Below are positions 63,101 to 64,000 of a stretch of DNA of 64,000 nucleotides, piece after piece. Both the position numbers and the translations under genes were made by a program. The stretch spans positions 3,769,066-3,833,065 of the forward strand of contig VYZI01000033.1 in NCBI GenBank assembly GCA_013397695.1, written 5' to 3'. The notes below the pieces were generated by a model. It worked only from the letters and a program-made list of their open reading frames with translations, was not told where the DNA came from and did not search any database. Within the stretch, counting starts at the first letter, position 1, and each line of letters starts with the position of its first letter. Source of the DNA: Centropus unirufus (taxonomy: Eukaryota; Chordata; Aves; Cuculiformes; Centropidae).

Positions 63101-64000
63101 ACTGTATTGCCAAGATCCAGTGTGAGGGACATGAGAGAAATGGAACTGTTTTCTTGTGTTAAAGCCTCCTAAGTAAGCAGACCTTCGCGTAGTTTTAACT
63201 TAAACACTGGCAGTGACTGATGCCTGCTTGAACTTCTGCTTGTGTGTCAGGCCAGGAAATTGGTGGTGAGCGGGGTAGTTGCAGCCTAGAATTGTTAAAA
63301 CTTCCCTCAGGCTTTCTAATATAATACCAGTTACATGTTTAAATTGGCGTGAAATATTAAAAATGCATTAGATCATGGATCCAGTTTGTAGGTTAGAGGC
63401 CACTAGCGACTTGAAGTCCTTTTTACGTGGTCCACAAAAGGACTTTCTCCTTGTGGCTGTCTTCCTGTAGATTATTTTTGCAATGGAAGTCTCCAGCCTG
63501 AGATCCTAGCCAATAACTGTAACTCCACAGATGAAGCTTTGTTGCTCTTATTGATATTTTCCGTTGAGAGGTAAACATGTCTGTACCAAAATGTATACCA
63601 AAGTTAGACTGTATCCTGCATCATACAAACTTCCAGAGTCAGTCCGGGTATTTCTGCTTCTGCTGAAATCAGTGAGGGTTTTCCTGCTGATTTTGCCTGG
63701 GGTCGGGATTTAAAATTCTCACTATTCTCATGGGTATGGGAAGCTCTAACTTCTCCCTGTCGTGCCATTCAGGAAACGCTTTGCAAGTAAAGTGTTCAGG
63801 GTTTGCTCTGTTCAACTTTAAAGTAATGGCATAGTTACAAAGTACTTTTTTGTGAAGTAAGGTGAACGTTTGACTTGGCCATGTTGGTGCTGAAAAGCTG
63901 CACAGTGCTGAGCAGGAATTCTGGATGGAGTCATCCAGCGCAGGCTGAAGGCAGTGGCAGCTCTCGTTATTCTAATAACAGAGGAAACCAAAAGGCAACT
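57185..64000 (+). other. HHAT: HHAT intron 7, left part (runs off the window)
   Basis: 6.8 kb after the GTTAGT donor at 57185 with no acceptor-exon pair matching the next HHAT segment. It holds a small GTTCTTTAAAAA direct repeat (58541 and 58557) and a CA-repeat at 61100-61117. Apart from these I see nothing but ordinary AT-rich intronic DNA, with short open frames that match no family I know. Confidence 0.8.
61100..61117. repeat. Short CA microsatellite
   Basis: ACACACACACACAAACAC in HHAT intron 7; short and imperfect. Confidence 0.85.

Overview
This is a piece of a bird nuclear genome. The avian call rests on a recognisable vertebrate gene with GT-AG introns and on several CR1 retroposon fragments, some with the short ATTCTATGA-type tail typical of birds and other sauropsids. 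An antisense element matches, as far as I recall, a repeat common in bird genomes. The exact species cannot be told. There are no bacterial, phage or CRISPR features, and almost all of the short open frames are chance or repeat-derived.

The only protein gene I can support is HHAT (hedgehog acyltransferase), on the plus strand. Seven coding exons run from 39714 to 57184 and join in frame to give residues 1-335 of a protein of about 490 residues. All donors are GT and all acceptors AG. The remaining exons, with the conserved MBOAT Asp and His (human Asp339 and His379), lie past the right edge; intron 7 is still open at 64000. A 462-base run of N (39100-39561) sits in the CpG-rich promoter area and probably hides the start site and a non-coding first exon.

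Layout: 1-39099 is intergenic. It holds an antisense LTR/retroelement-like repeat (about 6780-7720), a locally GC-rich patch (13540-13900), a CR1 3' end (19459-19752), a MIR-type SINE (31655-31830), and AT-rich blocks that look like candidate conserved noncoding elements. 39100-40000 is the HHAT promoter/CpG region. 39808-64000 is HHAT intron and exon sequence. Introns 1, 4, 5 and 6 carry CR1 pieces, and intron 6 also carries a decayed mariner transposase. I did not find a wholly new system; the most notable items are the mariner fossil, the hidden promoter and first exon, and the CR1 tail placed about 180 bases after the first coding exon.
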